Of a DNA stretch of 64,000 nt, positions 38,074 to 47,096 are shown piece by piece. Position 1 is the first letter of the stretch; each line of letters begins with the position of its first letter. The notes beneath the pieces were generated by a model. That model was not told the origin of the DNA and did not search any database. It worked only from the letters and a program-made list of their open reading frames with translations. Source of the DNA: Pseudomonas quebecensis (GTDB taxonomy: Bacteria; Pseudomonadota; Gammaproteobacteria; Pseudomonadales; Pseudomonadaceae); contig NZ_CP112866.1 in NCBI RefSeq assembly GCF_026410085.1, forward strand, positions 3,100,001-3,164,000, given 5' to 3'. The position numbers and the translations under genes are program-made.

Positions 38074-38270
38074 GCGCGGCCCGCCTGAACGATCAGGGTG
38101 ACCGCCGTGCAGTCATCCGATTCTCTCGAATACTTGCCTGATCCTCCGAACTTGCAGGTAATCGCATAGATAGCCCTTGCGCAGTCGACTAGAGTTCGAC
38201 GATGGGCGACCTATCGCCCTCCCTATAAGAAAACAGTATCCCTAACCGAAGATCAGCAGGTGAGCCAGTC
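38074..38270 (+). promoter_or_regulatory. Upstream region of the molybdenum hydroxylase operon
   Basis: About 200 bases without a gene. A short hairpin, GGGCGA-CCTA-TCGCCC (38204-38219), precedes the first gene. No regulator site can be named. Confidence 0.35.
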
Positions 38271-38729
38271 ATGGAGCTACGAATCAACCAGAAGACCTAT
38301 CAGGTCGATGCCGACGCCGACACGCCGTTGCTGTGGGTGATCCGCGATGACTTGGGGCTGACCGGCACCAAGTACGGCTGCGGACTGGCTCAATGCGGCG
38401 CCTGCTCGGTGCTGGTTGACGGCAACGTGGTGCGTTCGTGCGTGACGCCGGTGGCCGGTGTGGTGGGCCGTGAGGTCACCACGATCGAAGCGATCGAAGC
38501 CGATGAAATCGGCAAACGCGTGGTCAGCGCCTGGGTCGAGCATCAGGTGGCGCAGTGCGGTTACTGCCAGTCCGGGCAGGTGATGGCGGCCACTGCGCTG
38601 CTCAAGCACACCCCGGCGCCGACGGTGGAGCAGATCGACGCGGCGATGGTCAACCTGTGCCGTTGCGGCACCTACAACGCCATTCATGCCGCCGTGCAGG
38701 ACCTGGCGACCGGGAAGGAGCACGCTTGA
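38271..38729 (+). CDS. [2Fe-2S] subunit of a periplasmic molybdenum hydroxylase
   Basis: A 152-residue iron-sulfur subunit of the xanthine oxidase family (IorA-like). The N-terminal plant-type ferredoxin cluster is in TKYGCGLAQCGACSVLVDG plus a later Cys (RSC), and the second, C-terminal cluster in QCGYCQSGQV and NLCRCGTYNAI. It passes electrons from the Mo subunit to the cytochrome. No signal peptide, so it presumably travels with the Tat-exported partner. Stop and next start overlap by one base. Confidence 0.92.
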   Translation: MELRINQKTYQVDADADTPLLWVIRDDLGLTGTKYGCGLAQCGACSVLVDGNVVRSCVTPVAGVVGREVTTIEAIEADEIGKRVVSAWVEHQVAQCGYCQSGQVMAATALLKHTPAPTVEQIDAAMVNLCRCGTYNAIHAAVQDLATGKEHA

Positions 38730-40966
38730 TGAACACGCCTGAACTGATTCCCGGCCTGCCCCTGGGCGAACCGATCAACCTGTCCCGCCGGCGTTTTCTG
38801 GCCAGCACCGCCGTGGGCGCGCTGGTCATCGGCTTCGGCCTGCCGCTGGGCGCGTCCAGGGTACAGGCCGCTACCGGTGCGGCCGCCGAACGCGGCACTC
38901 AGGTGCCGGCATTCCTGGAAATTCGTCCCGACGGCAGCGTGCGCCTGCTCAGCCCCTTCATGGAAGGCGGCCAAGGCACGCACACCGCCATGGCGCAGAT
39001 CGTCGGCGAGGAGCTGGACGCCGACCCCGCCACTTTCATCGTTGAAGCGGCACCACCCGGCGACGCCTATGTGGTGATGGAAAACGGCATGCGCATCACC
39101 GGCGGCAGCATGTCGGTGCGCATGAGCTACCCGACCATGCGCCGCCTCGGCGCCCTTGCCCGCGCCATGCTGCTGCAGGCCGGCGCGCAACAGCTCGGCG
39201 TGCCGGTGGCGCAGTTGACCACCCAACCGGGCCGTGTGGTGCACGCCGCGTCCGGCCGCTCGCTGGGTTACGGCGAGCTGGCCAGCCGCGCTCTGGACAT
39301 GCCGGTGCCCGATCCGGCCAGCGTCACCCTGCGCGACCCGAGCCAGTTCCGCTGGATCGGCAAACCGGTCAAGCGCGTCGACGCCTACGACAAGTCTACC
39401 GGCAAGGCTCTGTACAGCATCGACCTGAAAGTCGACGGCATGCTCCATGCCGCCGTGCAGCATGCGCCGCGCCTGGGTATGACCGTCGGCAGCCTGCGCA
39501 ACCAGGCTCAGGTCGAGGCCATGAAGGGCGTGCATTCCGTGCATCAATTGCCCGGCGCGGTGGCGGTGGTGGCCGAGCGCTGGTGGCATGCCAAACGCGC
39601 GGTGGAAGCGATCCAGGTGGACTGGCAGGAACCGACCGCCGATTCCACCGTGCGGGCGATGCCGGCGGATTTTTCCAGCGACGCTTACCGTGATTTCCTC
39701 GCGGCCCAGCAAGGCCCGGCCCGTGACGATGAAAACGAAGGCGATGTGGCCGGTGCGCTGTCGAGCGCCAAAACCGAGGTCGAAGCGACGTACCACAACC
39801 AATACGTCAACCACGCGCAACTGGAGCCGCCATCGGCACTGGCGCGCTTCAACCCGGACGGTTCGCTGGACATCTGGCTGCCCAACCAGGCGCCGGACAT
39901 GTTCCGCGCCGACATCGCCAAACGCACCGGCCTGGCGCCCGAGCGCATCAACCTGCATTCACCGCTGTTGGGCGGTTTTTTCGGTCGGCACTTCCTGTAC
40001 GACTCAGCCAGCCCTTACCCGCAGGCCATTGCCCTGACCAAGGCGGTGGGTCGCCCGATCAAGCTGATCTGGAGTCGTGAAGAAGAATTCCTGCGCGATG
40101 TTTTGCGCCCGGTGGCGGTGGTCAAGTTCCGCGCCGCGCTGGACGCTGACGGCCTGCCCGTGGCCATCGAAGCGGTGAGCGCCACCGAAGGCCCCACCGA
40201 AGCCATTGCCGGCAAACAGGGCGACAAACTCGACCCCACCGCCCTTGAAGGGCTGTCGGGCAAGAGTTATGCGATCCCCAACAAGCGCATCGCACAGATC
40301 TACGTCAAAGGCCCGGCCATGCTTGGCTACTGGCGGTCGGTGGGCAATTCGCTCAACGACTTTTTCTATGAAGCGTTCCTTGATGAGCTGGCCGACAAAG
40401 GCGGTCGCGACCCGTACGAGCTGCGCCTGCACCTGCTGCGCGACAACCCGCGGCTGACCACGCTGCTCAAGGCGGCGGCTGAGTTGTCCGGCGGCTGGAA
40501 GCGCGGCCCTTATACCGCCGAAGACGGCACCCGCCGCGCGCGGGGCGTGGCCATGGCCTCGCCGTTTGGCTCGCATGCGGCAGTGATCGCCGAGGTGTCG
40601 ATCGATAAAGGCCAGGTCAAGGTGCATCACATCTGGGAAGCCATTGACCCCGGCAGCATCGTCAATCCGGCCATCGTAGAGGCGCAGGTCAACGGCGCCG
40701 TGGCCCTGGGCCTGTCGCAAACCTTGCTGGAAGAAGCGGTGTACGTGGACGGCAAGCCACGGGCGCGCAACTACGACCTTTACCCGATCCTGCCACCTTC
40801 GCGGATGGCCCAGGTGCATGTGAAGATCGTCGAGAGCGGCGAAAAAATGGGCGGCATCGGCGAACCACCCCTGCCGGCCGTGGCGCCGGCGGTAGTCAAC
40901 GCCGTGGCGCAACTGACCGGCCAGCGCGTGCGCAGCCTGCCATTGAGCCGACACACTTTCAGCTGA
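38729..40966 (+). CDS. Molybdopterin subunit of IorB/aldehyde-dehydrogenase type
   Basis: A 745-residue Mo-cofactor subunit of the isoquinoline 1-oxidoreductase beta class. The Tat signal SRRRFLAS with a hydrophobic stretch (about residues 22-50) shows export. Family parts include FMEGGQGTHTAMAQIVGEELD, the duplicated Mo-binding blocks, PLLGGFFGRHF, and the C-terminal GGIGEPPLPAVAPAVVNAV with the expected catalytic Glu. Substrates in this class include N-heterocycles and aldehydes; which one is used here is unknown. AAGGAG lies eight bases before the ATG at 38729; an apparent open frame upstream is only read-through of the first gene's sequence. Confidence 0.9.
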   Translation: MNTPELIPGLPLGEPINLSRRRFLASTAVGALVIGFGLPLGASRVQAATGAAAERGTQVPAFLEIRPDGSVRLLSPFMEGGQGTHTAMAQIVGEELDADPATFIVEAAPPGDAYVVMENGMRITGGSMSVRMSYPTMRRLGALARAMLLQAGAQQLGVPVAQLTTQPGRVVHAASGRSLGYGELASRALDMPVPDPASVTLRDPSQFRWIGKPVKRVDAYDKSTGKALYSIDLKVDGMLHAAVQHAPRLGMTVGSLRNQAQVEAMKGVHSVHQLPGAVAVVAERWWHAKRAVEAIQVDWQEPTADSTVRAMPADFSSDAYRDFLAAQQGPARDDENEGDVAGALSSAKTEVEATYHNQYVNHAQLEPPSALARFNPDGSLDIWLPNQAPDMFRADIAKRTGLAPERINLHSPLLGGFFGRHFLYDSASPYPQAIALTKAVGRPIKLIWSREEEFLRDVLRPVAVVKFRAALDADGLPVAIEAVSATEGPTEAIAGKQGDKLDPTALEGLSGKSYAIPNKRIAQIYVKGPAMLGYWRSVGNSLNDFFYEAFLDELADKGGRDPYELRLHLLRDNPRLTTLLKAAAELSGGWKRGPYTAEDGTRRARGVAMASPFGSHAAVIAEVSIDKGQVKVHHIWEAIDPGSIVNPAIVEAQVNGAVALGLSQTLLEEAVYVDGKPRARNYDLYPILPPSRMAQVHVKIVESGEKMGGIGEPPLPAVAPAVVNAVAQLTGQRVRSLPLSRHTFS

Positions 40967-40982
40967 CCGACCGAGACCGCCC

Positions 40983-42326
40983 ATGAACAACCGATTCGCA
41001 AGAACCCTCGGCTGGTTGGCCGTGCCCTGCCTGGTCGCCGCCGGCGCGCTGGCGTGGTACGTCACCCGTCAGCCTGTTACCGCGTTCGAGCAGCCGCAAG
41101 CTGCCGAGTTCGACCCTGCGCTGGTCAGTCGTGGCGAGTACGTCGCGCGCCTGAGCGACTGCGTGGCCTGTCACAGCCTGCCCGGCAAGGCGCCGTTCGC
41201 CGGCGGCCTGGAAATGGCCACGCCACTGGGCAATATCCACGCCACCAACGTGACGCCGGACCCCACCCACGGCATCGGCCGCTACAGCCTCGCCGACTTC
41301 GACCGCGCGGTACGCCACGGCGTAGCGCCCGGCGGGCGGCGTCTGTACCCGGCCATGCCCTACCCCTCCTATGCCAAGCTCAGTGACGATGATGTGCGCG
41401 CGCTCTACGCATTCTTTATGAAGGGCGTACAACCGGCGAACCAGGCCAACATCCCCAGCGACATCCCCTGGCCACTGAACATGCGCTGGCCGATTGCGCT
41501 GTGGAACGGGCTGTTCGCGCCGAACGCCACGTATGCGACCAAGCCCGCGCAGGACGCGCTGTGGAACCGGGGTGCCTATATCGTTCAGGGTCCCGGCCAT
41601 TGCGGCAGCTGCCACACGCCGCGCGGCCTGGCCTTCAACGAAAAGGCCCTGGACGAAGCCGGTACGCCGTTCCTCGCCGGCGCGCTGCTCGACGGCTGGT
41701 ACGCTCCCAGCCTGCGCCAGGACCCCAATACCGGCCTGGGCCGCTGGAGCGAGGCGCAGATCGTGCAGTTCCTCAAGACCGGTCGCAACCAGCACGCGGT
41801 TGTGTACGGTTCGATGACGGAAGCGTTCAACAACTCGACTCAGTTCATGAACGACGACGACCTGGCCGCCATCGCCCGCTACCTCAAGTCCTTGCCTGGC
41901 GACCCACAGCGCGACGGTGCACCCTGGGCTTACCAGGCCGTTGCCGCCAACGCCCGCACGGACGCTCCGGGCGCCCACACCTATGCCACCCGCTGCGCGT
42001 CCTGCCATGGCGCGGACGGCAAAGGCCAGCCCGACTGGATGCCGCCGCTGGCGGGGGCCACCTCAGCCTTGGCCACAGAAACCGCCTCGGCCATTAACAT
42101 CACCCTCAACGGCGCCCAGCGCGTAGTAGCCGCCGGCGTTCCGGACGCCTATCGCATGCCGGCCTTGCGCGAGCAACTGTCCGACCAGGACATCGCCGAA
42201 GTGCTGACCTACGTACGCAGCTCCTGGGGTAACCACGGCGGCGCGGTCGAGGCCAAGGCCGTCGGCAAACTGCGCGAGCACACTGACCCGGCGAGCAGCA
42301 CGCCGATCATCCTGCAGATGCGCTGA
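40983..42326 (+). CDS. Tri-haem cytochrome c subunit
   Basis: A 447-residue cytochrome c anchored by one N-terminal membrane segment (about residues 10-27). Three haem-binding motifs are visible: CVACH (about 60), CGSCH (about 210) and CASCH (about 340), with candidate axial methionines in the downstream parts of each domain. It takes electrons from the Mo/Fe-S pair and feeds the respiratory chain. Such three-subunit enzymes (small Fe-S, large Mo, cytochrome) include nicotinate hydroxylase and periplasmic aldehyde dehydrogenases. Confidence 0.93.
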   Translation: MNNRFARTLGWLAVPCLVAAGALAWYVTRQPVTAFEQPQAAEFDPALVSRGEYVARLSDCVACHSLPGKAPFAGGLEMATPLGNIHATNVTPDPTHGIGRYSLADFDRAVRHGVAPGGRRLYPAMPYPSYAKLSDDDVRALYAFFMKGVQPANQANIPSDIPWPLNMRWPIALWNGLFAPNATYATKPAQDALWNRGAYIVQGPGHCGSCHTPRGLAFNEKALDEAGTPFLAGALLDGWYAPSLRQDPNTGLGRWSEAQIVQFLKTGRNQHAVVYGSMTEAFNNSTQFMNDDDLAAIARYLKSLPGDPQRDGAPWAYQAVAANARTDAPGAHTYATRCASCHGADGKGQPDWMPPLAGATSALATETASAINITLNGAQRVVAAGVPDAYRMPALREQLSDQDIAEVLTYVRSSWGNHGGAVEAKAVGKLREHTDPASSTPIILQMR

Positions 42327-42347
42327 GCTGCGGCGTCAAACCAACGA

Positions 42348-42381
42348 GCGGGCAAGCTCTGCAGACGCAGAGCTTGCCCGC
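42348..42381. terminator. Strong stem-loop after the cytochrome gene
   Basis: Perfect 15-base arms (42348-42362 and 42367-42381) with an AGAC loop lie between convergent genes. There is no long T run; it probably ends transcription from both sides. Confidence 0.65.
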
Positions 42382-42403
42382 CAAGGCCGCAGCACTGCCG
42401 CGC

Positions 42404-42895
42404 CTAAAGGCCAACCGCCTCATCCAGAAAACGCATCACGCCTTTCAACGCATATTCAGCGGCGAGTACCTGCACCTGGTCGCGCGAACCGATGAAGCGT
42501 TCCTTGCGGCTGAATACCTTGACTGCGCCATTGAGGTGATACGCCCAGGCAAAACACACGGTGCCCGGCGGGATGCCATCGATGCTGTCAGGTCCCAGCA
42601 GCCCAGTGGTGGCGACGGCCACCTGCGCAGGGCTATCGCGCAAGGCGCCCTGGGCCATTTCGCGGGCCACTTCGCAGCTGGTGAGGTTGAACGTCGCGAT
42701 GGTGTAGGCACTGACACCCAACAAGCGTTGCTTGGCTTCTTCGGAATACACCACGTACCCGCACTCGATACACGCACCACTGCCCTCCACCTGCGACAGC
42801 AGCGCAATGATCTTGCCGGCCGTGCACGACTCGGCGGTGGTGAGCAGCAGGCGATGTTGTTTCAGGCAATCAACAGTGGCTGCGGCGATTGACAT
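42404..42895 (-). CDS. pncC: PncC-type nicotinamide-nucleotide amidase (CinA C-terminal domain)
   Basis: A 163-residue stand-alone CinA_C domain. The catalytic region LLTTAESCTAGKI and CGYVVYSEEAKQRLLGV, and GLLGPDSIDGIPPGTVCFAW, are typical of nicotinamide mononucleotide deamidases in pyridine-nucleotide salvage. The single-domain form and the position beside stress genes, away from recA, suggest a second copy rather than the housekeeping cinA. The downstream PLD_N-type gene is in the same direction. Confidence 0.85.
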   Translation of the reverse strand: MSIAAATVDCLKQHRLLLTTAESCTAGKIIALLSQVEGSGACIECGYVVYSEEAKQRLLGVSAYTIATFNLTSCEVAREMAQGALRDSPAQVAVATTGLLGPDSIDGIPPGTVCFAWAYHLNGAVKVFSRKERFIGSRDQVQVLAAEYALKGVMRFLDEAVGL

Positions 42896-42986
42896 GCACT
42901 TCCCTCCTCTGGATAGACAGCGCGCGCTACTCCTTGGAAAGCGAGCGCCGGGTAAAAATTCGGCACCGGACCGCTCCCTATCGGAC

Positions 42987-43208
42987 TCAGCCCTTGCTGT
43001 GTTCCGGTGACGATGGCCCTTTGGTTATGCCACGCGGCCCGGCGACGCTCCAGATCACCGCGCCGACAAACGGCAGCAGGATCACCAATGCGGTCCATCC
43101 CAGCTTGGTGCGCGAGGTTTTGCTGCTGCGCCAGACACTGTTGATGATCCACAGGTCGAGCAACACCAGGATCACGGCCAGCCCTGCCCAGAAGTAAGTA
43201 GTTTGCAT
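42987..43208 (-). CDS. Small membrane protein with PLDc_N-like domain
   Basis: A 73-residue protein with two hydrophobic segments (about 5-25 and 40-60) and the W-x-I-x-N-x-x-x-R-S-x-K-T-S-R-T-K-L-G-W pattern and PFVGAVIW-x-x-x-GPR ending of the phospholipase D N-terminal membrane domain family. Such small proteins occur alone in many bacteria with unknown function. A GGAGG ribosome site lies just before the start. Confidence 0.7.
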   Translation of the reverse strand: MQTTYFWAGLAVILVLLDLWIINSVWRSSKTSRTKLGWTALVILLPFVGAVIWSVAGPRGITKGPSSPEHSKG

Positions 43209-43528
43209 ACGACACCTCCTAGAGTGAGTGATGCACTGTTAGGCTGCACGCCAAGTCCAGAGGTTCACTTTGCTGATAAGCGAAGCGGCAACTAATCGAA
43301 GCGACAAACAGCTAGCAAGTTAATATCAAGCACTGCACTTCAGCGCGCCAAAACTTATACGAAGCGGTGTTAACAACCGGCATTTTGTATAAGTTTTTCC
43401 CACTCATTACCGTTCATCGCCATTTTAAAAATTTCTTCAAGCATTTCCGCCACTGGCGTTATCGGAATAAGTGTCCGTTGTTGCAATGGGCATTCACATA
43501 CCTAACTTGATTAATGTGGAGATGCATC
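43209..43528. other. Gene-free stretch before the KGG genes
   Basis: About 320 bases without a gene. An 11-base inverted repeat (AAAACTTATAC at 43350-43360 and its complement at 43387-43397) is the only clear structure. The same 11-mer recurs before the DCC-protein gene at 53589-53599. Promoters of the divergent flanking genes must lie here. Confidence 0.4.
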
Positions 43529-43705
43529 ATGCCTACCAGTAATAAAAACCCCGGCAACTTCGCCAACGACCACGAACGCGCATCCGAAGCAGGCCGCAAA
43601 GGCGGCCAGGCGTCTGGCGGCAATTTTGCCAACGACCGCGAGAAAGCCTCGGAGGCTGGGCGTAAAGGCGGCCAGCACAGCCACGGCGGCGGCCGCAAGT
43701 CGTAA
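43529..43705 (+). CDS. KGG-repeat stress protein (YciG-like), short form
   Basis: A 58-residue, Gly/Lys-rich protein with two copies of the GNFAND-x-E-x-ASEAGRKGG repeat and a His/Gly tail (HSHGGGRKS). It belongs to the KGG/con-10 family of general stress proteins such as YciG, which are intrinsically disordered. The ATG at 43529 has GGAG seven bases upstream. Confidence 0.85.
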   Translation: MPTSNKNPGNFANDHERASEAGRKGGQASGGNFANDREKASEAGRKGGQHSHGGGRKS

Positions 43706-43734
43706 ATGCACCAGGATCAAAGCGCTATGTAATC

Positions 43735-43840
43735 GCAACTTTCGTGACACTTTTAAGCAATGTTCGCGCGTCTCAGCTTGGCGCAAGTTGTGCGTGAGGC
43801 CGTGCAGCGCAGATAACTTAAGCGCTTCAGTGAAAGTTGC
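43735..43840 (+). repeat. Inverted repeat between the two KGG genes
   Basis: GCAACTTTC (43735-43743) and GAAAGTTGC (43832-43840) are perfect arms 88 bases apart, leaving a stem-forming untranslated segment. Possible mRNA structure; no known RNA family was recognised. Confidence 0.35.
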
Positions 43841-43870
43841 GTCACCCTTATAAACATGAGGTAAGCGACA

Positions 43871-44221
43871 ATGAGCACTCAAGATAAACAAGGCCAAATG
43901 AGCGTCAGCGAAGCGGGCAAAAAAGGCGGCGAGGCAACTTCCGCCAGCCACGATAAGGAGTTTTATCAAGAGATTGGCAGTAAAGGCGGCCAGAACAGTG
44001 GCGGCAACTTCAAGAATGATCCTGAGCGCGCCGCCGAAGCCGGCAGCAAAGGCGGTCAGAACAGTGGTGGAAACTTCAAGAACGATCCCGGACGCGCCGC
44101 CGAGGCGGGCAGCAAAGGTGGGCAAAGCAGTGGAGGAAACTTTGCCAACGACCGCGAAAAAGCCTCGGAAGCCGGGCGCAAAGGCGGCGAGCACAGCCAT
44201 GGTGGCGGGCGCAACAGTTGA
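43871..44221 (+). CDS. KGG-repeat stress protein, long form
   Basis: A 116-residue protein with about five KGG repeats; the middle three (GSKGGQNSGGNFKNDP-x-RAAEA) are almost identical in protein and DNA, showing recent internal tandem duplication. The last repeat and tail match the neighbouring short form. Con-10/YciG family, predicted disordered and probably induced in stationary phase or by osmotic stress. GAGG precedes the ATG. Confidence 0.87.
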   Translation: MSTQDKQGQMSVSEAGKKGGEATSASHDKEFYQEIGSKGGQNSGGNFKNDPERAAEAGSKGGQNSGGNFKNDPGRAAEAGSKGGQSSGGNFANDREKASEAGRKGGEHSHGGGRNS

Positions 44222-44354
44222 GGCGCCGATGCAGGGGAGCGGCACCGCTCCCCTGTTTTTTTAACGCTGCTGATGGCTCACGCCCACAGCGCCAGACCTG
44301 CCCATACGCGGCCTGGATGTACGCGTTGCCGTTCATTGCCTGAGGAGATGTGTG

Positions 44355-45227
44355 ATGTTTTTACATAACAAGCGACTTCAATACACCGTCCGTGTCGCCG
44401 AACCCAACCCGGGCCTGGCGAACCTGCTGCTGGAACAATTCGGCGGTGCCCAGGGAGAGTTGGCAGCGGCTTCGCGCTACTTCACCCAGGCGCTGGCCGA
44501 GGACGATCCAGGTCGCAAAGACCTGCTGATGGACATTGCCACCGAGGAGCTCAGCCATCTGGAGGTCATCGGTTCGATCATCGTCATGCTCAACAAAGGC
44601 GCCAAGGGTCGCATCGCCGAAGGCGTCGAAGAAGAAGGTGAGCTGTACCGCTCACTCAATGGCGCGGGCAATGACTCTCATATCACCAGCCTGTTGTACG
44701 GCGCCGGTTCACCCTTGACCAACTCGGCGGGCGTGCCATGGACGGCGGCTTATATCGACACCATCGGCGAACCCACGGCCGACATGCGTTCCAATATTGC
44801 CGCCGAAGCGCGGGCCAAGATTGTGTATGAGCGGTTGATGAACGTCACGGACGACCCTGGCGTGAAAGAAGCACTGGGTTTTCTGATGACGCGGGAAATC
44901 GCCCATCAACTGTCCTTCGAAAAAGCCTTGCATGCGATTCAACCCAACTTTCCCCAGGGCAAGCTGCCGGGCATGCCTGAGTTCAGCCACGTCTACTTCA
45001 ATATGTCGCAAGGCACGGAGGATAAACGCGGCCCATGGAACGAAGGGGACGCGTGGGAGTTTGTGGAAAACCCGCTCCCGGCCGTGGACGGCGGCGACGG
45101 CCTTGCCAGCGTGCAACTGAGCGCCGAAGACGAAGCCCGGCTGGATCAAATGAAAGCCCGCACCCTGTCCGACCCGCTCAGCGACCCGGTGACGGGCGCA
45201 GATTTGGGTGCCTCGAAGCAGCCGTAA
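44355..45227 (+). CDS. Manganese catalase
   Basis: A 290-residue dimanganese catalase of the KatN type. The four-helix bundle holds ligands in EQFGGAQGELAAASRYF, DIATEELSHLEVIG, AEARAKIVYERL and MTREIAHQLSFEKAL, with C-terminal PNFPQGKLP and the MSQG segment. It breaks down hydrogen peroxide without haem. Translation starts at ATG 44355 after GGAG. KatN homologues are RpoS-dependent in enteric bacteria; the same is likely here given the neighbours. Confidence 0.95.
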   Translation: MFLHNKRLQYTVRVAEPNPGLANLLLEQFGGAQGELAAASRYFTQALAEDDPGRKDLLMDIATEELSHLEVIGSIIVMLNKGAKGRIAEGVEEEGELYRSLNGAGNDSHITSLLYGAGSPLTNSAGVPWTAAYIDTIGEPTADMRSNIAAEARAKIVYERLMNVTDDPGVKEALGFLMTREIAHQLSFEKALHAIQPNFPQGKLPGMPEFSHVYFNMSQGTEDKRGPWNEGDAWEFVENPLPAVDGGDGLASVQLSAEDEARLDQMKARTLSDPLSDPVTGADLGASKQP

Positions 45228-45248
45228 CAACGGCGACGGGGGCAGGCC

Positions 45249-45824
45249 TCACTGCGGCCTGTCCTCGCCTCCCAGGATCGCGGCGCGACACGCGGCCAGG
45301 ATTTCATCGGCCAACGCCGAGTCGTCCGGGCATGCACGGGACATGATCAACCCACCCAGCACCTGTGCCATCAATGCAAGCGTGCCGGCACGCGAAGCGG
45401 TCGGGTCCTGCGCTTGTGCCTCTGCTTTGGCCGCATGCAACACACCCAGTTGGGCTTCGATGCCGGCGGCAAATGCAACGCGAACCTCGTCTTCCTTACG
45501 TGCGGCATCACCGCACAACGCCGCCAGTGTGCAACCTGTGGCGCGCTGATCGCGGTGCTCGCGCGACAGGTACACGTTTACGAACGCCTCGGTCGAAGCC
45601 CCCGCCGTGCGCGCGGCCGACTGCGCCAGGCCACAGGCTGATGCTTGTGCCATGAGGTCAGCCTTGGACTCGAAGTGTTTGTAGAACCCGCCCTGGGTAA
45701 AACCTGCCGCCGCCATCAGGTCAGCGATGCCCACACCGTCATACCCACGCTCGCGAAACAGCGCCGAGGCCGTTTCCACGATGTGCGCGCGATTGGCCTG
45801 AGCCTGTTGTTTAGAGACTTTCAT
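45249..45824 (-). CDS. TetR-family regulator
   Basis: A 191-residue TetR-type repressor. The helix-turn-helix covers about residues 10-55 (RERGYDGVGIADLMAAAGFTQGGFYKHFESKADLM); the rest is the helical ligand domain with two Cys residues (GCTLAALCGDAA). It is divergent from a short-chain dehydrogenase gene, with a palindrome between them. The start at 45824 gives the usual MKVSKQQA opening; 45884 is an upstream alternative. Confidence 0.88.
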   Translation of the reverse strand: MKVSKQQAQANRAHIVETASALFRERGYDGVGIADLMAAAGFTQGGFYKHFESKADLMAQASACGLAQSAARTAGASTEAFVNVYLSREHRDQRATGCTLAALCGDAARKEDEVRVAFAAGIEAQLGVLHAAKAEAQAQDPTASRAGTLALMAQVLGGLIMSRACPDDSALADEILAACRAAILGGEDRPQ

Positions 45825-45864
45825 GGTCCACCTGAATCTTTTACGTACGTGCCGCAAGCATACA

Positions 45865-45884
45865 TTGATGTCGACCAACATCAA
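45865..45884. promoter_or_regulatory. Palindromic operator between TetR and SDR genes
   Basis: TTGATGT (45865-45871) and ACATCAA (45878-45884) form a perfect inverted repeat with a 6-base spacer, well placed to control both divergent genes. Confidence 0.6.
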
Positions 45885-45960
45885 AACATTGACATTTTAG
45901 ATTTCGGTCGTAATCATTAAGCCCTCTCCATCACCCGCGACACTCTTCAGGAAACTCACC

Positions 45961-46749
45961 ATGACCATGCTCCCTACTGTTCTGATTACTGGCGCCTCCT
46001 CCGGCATCGGCGCCACCTATGCCAGGCGCTTCGCCCGTCGTGGCCATGACTTGGTGCTGGTCGCTCGCGACAACGCGCGCCTGGAGGCATTGGCCGTACA
46101 GTTACGCGAGGAAAACGGTGTGGCCGTGGAGGTGTTCCAGGCCGACCTGACCCTGGCCGCCGACCTCGCGTCGGTGGAAACCCGCCTGCGCGACGATGCA
46201 CGCATCGGCATCCTGATCAATAACGCGGGCATGGCGCAGTCCGGAGGCTTTGTTCAACAGAGCGCCGAAGCCGTCGATCAACTGATCGCCCTCAACGTCG
46301 TGGCGCTGACACGCCTGGCTGCCGCCGTGGCGCCGCGCTTTGCGCAGGCCGGCAGCGGTTCGATCATCAACCTGGGCTCGGTGGTGGGTTTTGCGCCCGA
46401 GTTCGGCATGTCGGTGTACGGCGCGACAAAGGCATTCGTGCTGTTCCTGTCCCAGGGACTGAGCGTGGAATTGGCGGCCAAGGGCGTGTACATCCAGGCC
46501 GTCCTGCCCGCCGCCACTCGCACCGAAATCTGGGAACGCGCCGGCATCGATATTAATGCGCTGCCGGAAGTGATGGACGTGGATGAGCTGGTGGACGCGG
46601 CCCTGCTGGGTTTCGACCGTCGCGAGCCGGTGACCATCCCGCCATTGCACGTCGAAGGCCGTTGGGACCAACTGGACCAGGCGCGCCAGGGGCTGCTCGC
46701 GGATATCCGCCAGGCGCACGCCGCCGAGCGTTATCAGGCGCAGGCCTGA
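45961..46749 (+). CDS. Short-chain dehydrogenase/reductase
   Basis: A 262-residue classical SDR. The cofactor motif TGASSGIGATYARRFA is at about residues 11-26, NNAG at about 90, the catalytic Ser in NLGSVVG, and YGATK for Tyr/Lys. The N-terminal Arg pair (YARRFARRGHD) suggests NADP(H) use. Substrate unknown. Probably controlled by the divergent TetR protein. Confidence 0.9.
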   Translation: MTMLPTVLITGASSGIGATYARRFARRGHDLVLVARDNARLEALAVQLREENGVAVEVFQADLTLAADLASVETRLRDDARIGILINNAGMAQSGGFVQQSAEAVDQLIALNVVALTRLAAAVAPRFAQAGSGSIINLGSVVGFAPEFGMSVYGATKAFVLFLSQGLSVELAAKGVYIQAVLPAATRTEIWERAGIDINALPEVMDVDELVDAALLGFDRREPVTIPPLHVEGRWDQLDQARQGLLADIRQAHAAERYQAQA

Positions 46750-46770
46750 GTCCTATAGCCTGGCCGGGGC

Positions 46771-47052
46771 CTATGCTTGAGCCTCGGCGTCGATGCACAG
46801 ATCAATCGCCACGGTATCGAGACGGTCACGTTGCAGGGTCGCCAGACTCTGCAACGTTTTTGCGTGGACGGCGTCCGCGGCGTCCTTGAGTCGTTGCCAC
46901 TCTTCAAGGCTGATGACGTCGCGCAGCACTAGCTCATCGGCTCGGCTGATCAAGGTCTGGTGGAAGTCATCGGGATGATCCAGGCGATAGCTGTCGTCCT
47001 CGAGCAGCAAGTGCCAGCCTCGAATTGCCATTGCCTTGTCGGTTTTCTCCAT
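46771..47052 (-). CDS. Small protein of unknown function
   Basis: A 93-residue acidic, helical protein with no recognised domain; it contains no signal peptide and no cysteine pair. ATG at 47052 is used; an overlapping GTG at 47058 is possible. The next gene upstream on the same strand encodes a tiny lipoprotein. Confidence 0.6.
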   Translation of the reverse strand: MEKTDKAMAIRGWHLLLEDDSYRLDHPDDFHQTLISRADELVLRDVISLEEWQRLKDAADAVHAKTLQSLATLQRDRLDTVAIDLCIDAEAQA

Positions 47053-47096
47053 CGTCACAGGCCCCCTTCATGCCAGCCAGCACCGTGCCTCGCACA

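Noticed and set aside
43759..43860. Possible coding frame between the two KGG genes
   Set aside because: The open frame here lacks a ribosome site and any recognisable motif; inverted repeats suggest an untranslated segment.
43529..44221. Regular repeats resembling a CRISPR array
   Set aside because: The repeats are in-frame codons of KGG proteins with no spacers of even length and no cas genes.
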